Below, piece after piece: positions 5,772 through 6,733 of a DNA stretch of 6,733 bases. The notes under the pieces were generated by a model. The model was not told the origin of the DNA and did no database searches. It worked only from the letters and a program-made list of their open reading frames with translations. The stretch lies in NCBI GenBank assembly GCA_016839385.1, contig JAEOUK010000070.1, forward strand, positions 1 to 6,733, given 5' to 3'. The DNA is from Promethearchaeota archaeon (GTDB taxonomy: Archaea > Asgardarchaeota > Lokiarchaeia > Sigynarchaeales > MK-D1). The position numbers were made by a program, and so were the translations under genes. Each line of letters starts with the position of its first letter. Position 1 is the stretch's first letter.

Positions 5772-6287
5772 ATGGCTAATGTAATTTTAAAAGTGCTAAT
5801 TATCGGATCAGAAAACGTGGGGAAATCAAATTTTAGACGTTTAGCTGATAAATATTTTCAAACTGACTATAAACCAGTAGTTGGAGTGAATGTCTTATCC
5901 AAAACTGTATTAGTAAATCTTGAGGGTAAAAAAATCAATGCTATTATCTCTCTCTGGGACATTTCAAGTAAAGCACGTTTTGAAGAAATACGGAAGCTTT
6001 TTTATAAAGGTGGAGCAGGAGTTTTATTCGTATTTGATTTAAGTAAATCTAATACGTGGTTTCAAGTAATTGAATGTTATAAAGAAATTTCTTTAAAATC
6101 ACATGCAATTCCATTTATGGTAGTCGGGAATCTTGATAAGGATGCTGTTAGTAAAATTGATGTGCAAGATGTAACAGATTGGGTAGATAAACATGGTGGG
6201 TATTTTATTCAAATAGATCCAAAAGACACTAAGCTCCTTGAAAAAACGTTTTTAAAATTAATTACAGAGATTTTAAGTCCACATTAA
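5772..6287 (+). CDS. Rab/Ras-like small GTPase with degenerate G motifs
   Basis: This 171-residue protein is a single Ras-superfamily G domain. G1 is intact: GSENVGKSN (12-20), with Lys18 and Ser19 to hold phosphate and Mg2+. The Rab-like frame is clear: DKYFQTDYKPVVGV (26-39), LWDISSKARFEEI (61-73), FYKGGAGVLFVFDLS (77-91), MVVGN (116-120). The other motifs are altered. The switch-I Thr is Val36. WDxxGQE reads WDISSKA, so the Gly is Ser66 and the catalytic Gln is Lys67. NKxD reads NLDK (120-123). SAK reads DPK (149-151). Weak or no hydrolysis and poor guanine selectivity are expected (inference). There is no C-terminal Cys for lipid attachment and no membrane segment, so it should be cytosolic. 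The start ATG fits the family N-terminus. An LRR gene follows after 20 bases. It is full length with an undisturbed frame, so it is a maintained gene, not a decayed one. Confidence 0.9.
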   Translation: MANVILKVLIIGSENVGKSNFRRLADKYFQTDYKPVVGVNVLSKTVLVNLEGKKINAIISLWDISSKARFEEIRKLFYKGGAGVLFVFDLSKSNTWFQVIECYKEISLKSHAIPFMVVGNLDKDAVSKIDVQDVTDWVDKHGGYFIQIDPKDTKLLEKTFLKLITEILSPH

Positions 6288-6293
6288 TCAAAT

Positions 6294-6306
6294 CTTTTTA
6301 AAAAAG
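6294..6306 (+). terminator. Palindromic AT box after the GTPase gene
   Basis: CTTTTTAAAAAAG, a near-perfect palindrome, follows the GTPase stop by six bases and abuts the LRR start. The T5 run may act as a weak termination signal. It is too close to the next ATG to act as its TATA box. Confidence 0.25.
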
Positions 6307-6307
6307 A

Positions 6308-6733
6308 ATGGGAAGATGGATGGAAGATAATCTTAAAGCTAGAAATTTGCTTCAAACTTTATTAATAGAAGTTGGAAACGAATTTCAGCAGAAAATCATT
6401 TTAAGTAGAAATACTCAATACTTTTCAGATAATCTTATCAGCTTGGATCTCTCCCAACTCGGACTTAAACAAGTTCCAAAATCCATTGAGGATTTTCCAA
6501 ATCTCAGAAAACTGTTTTTGAATTTCAATAATCTTGAAGATATCCCTTTAAGTATCACAAAACTAACAAAATTAAGACGACTTGGCTTCAGAAATAATAA
6601 AATATCTGAACTGCCCGTAGATTTTGTGAATTTAACGAAACTTAGAAAGCTTGATCTACGGGAAAATGCATTTCAAGAATTTCCCACACATTTATTAAAA
6701 CTGGAAAATTTGCGGGAACTTAAAATAAGTAAC
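6308..6733 (+). CDS. Leucine-rich-repeat protein, N-terminal part (runs off the window)
   Basis: The frame is open for 142 codons to the window edge. After a leading helical region (about 1-42), four 23-residue repeats follow at 43-65, 66-88, 89-111 and 112-134, and a fifth begins at 135. The consensus is LrkLdLreNkl.elP..i.kL.n, for example LRRLGFRNNKISELP (89-103). This is the short LRR type seen in Shoc2-like and Roco proteins; such solenoids bind proteins, often small GTPases. No signal peptide is visible, so it is probably cytosolic. Two starts are possible: ATG 6308 and ATG 6320 (GGGAAG lies just before the latter); the repeats are unaffected. The gene begins 20 bases after the GTPase, which makes a functional pair likely but unproven. 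Anything after the repeats, such as a ROC or kinase domain, lies outside the window. Confidence 0.9.
   Translation, partial: MGRWMEDNLKARNLLQTLLIEVGNEFQQKIILSRNTQYFSDNLISLDLSQLGLKQVPKSIEDFPNLRKLFLNFNNLEDIPLSITKLTKLRRLGFRNNKISELPVDFVNLTKLRKLDLRENAFQEFPTHLLKLENLRELKISN

Noticed and set aside
6294..6306. CTTTTTAAAAAAG as a TATA box for the LRR gene
   Set aside because: It sits only one to thirteen bases from the candidate ATGs; an archaeal TATA box should be about 25 bases upstream of the transcription start.
6434..6733. DNA-level tandem repeat in the LRR gene
   Set aside because: The 69-base period exists only at the protein level; the codons differ between units, so it is an old LRR array and not a recent repeat expansion.

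Overview
The window is AT-rich (about two-thirds A+T) and clearly archaeal. It encodes the archaeal/eukaryotic ribosome-rescue factor Pelota, an archaeal-type radical SAM protein with a TRAM-like tail, and an archaeal NusA-like two-KH protein. A Rab/Ras-type small GTPase fold next to a leucine-rich-repeat protein, with a tungsten-type aldehyde:ferredoxin oxidoreductase (AOR), points to an Asgard archaeon (Lokiarchaeia-like or a relative). That lineage is an inference from gene content; no rRNA or other marker is present.

Layout. Positions 1-126 may hold the 3' end of an unidentified plus-strand gene. It converges on aor, the only minus-strand gene (129-1976). A hairpin plus U-tract at 58-82 looks like the aor terminator and lies inside that possible upstream gene. 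From about 2040 onward everything reads on the plus strand: a RimI/Ard1-like GNAT acetyltransferase (2040-2555), a 53-residue charged helical protein (2633-2794), pelota (2912-4000), a radical SAM/TRAM protein that overlaps pelota by four bases (3997-5046), a divergent NusA-like KH protein (5174-5728), a degenerate Rab-like GTPase (5772-6287), and the N-terminal part of an LRR protein (6308 to the window end).

How the genes may work together. AOR stands alone and probably serves ferredoxin-linked aldehyde oxidation. The middle block (GNAT, small protein, pelota, radical SAM) has a translation or protein-modification flavour, and the ATGA overlap implies that Pelota and the radical SAM enzyme are made together. 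The last three genes are closely spaced and may form one unit: a KH protein with its first RNA-binding loop lost, a GTPase fold with a P-loop but with G2-G5 consensus residues lost, and an LRR protein. This trio is the most unusual part of the window. It looks like a partly 'pseudo-enzyme' set that may work by binding rather than by catalysis; that is inference.

No tRNA, rRNA, CRISPR array, insertion sequence or attachment site was seen. No gap between genes exceeds about 130 bases.
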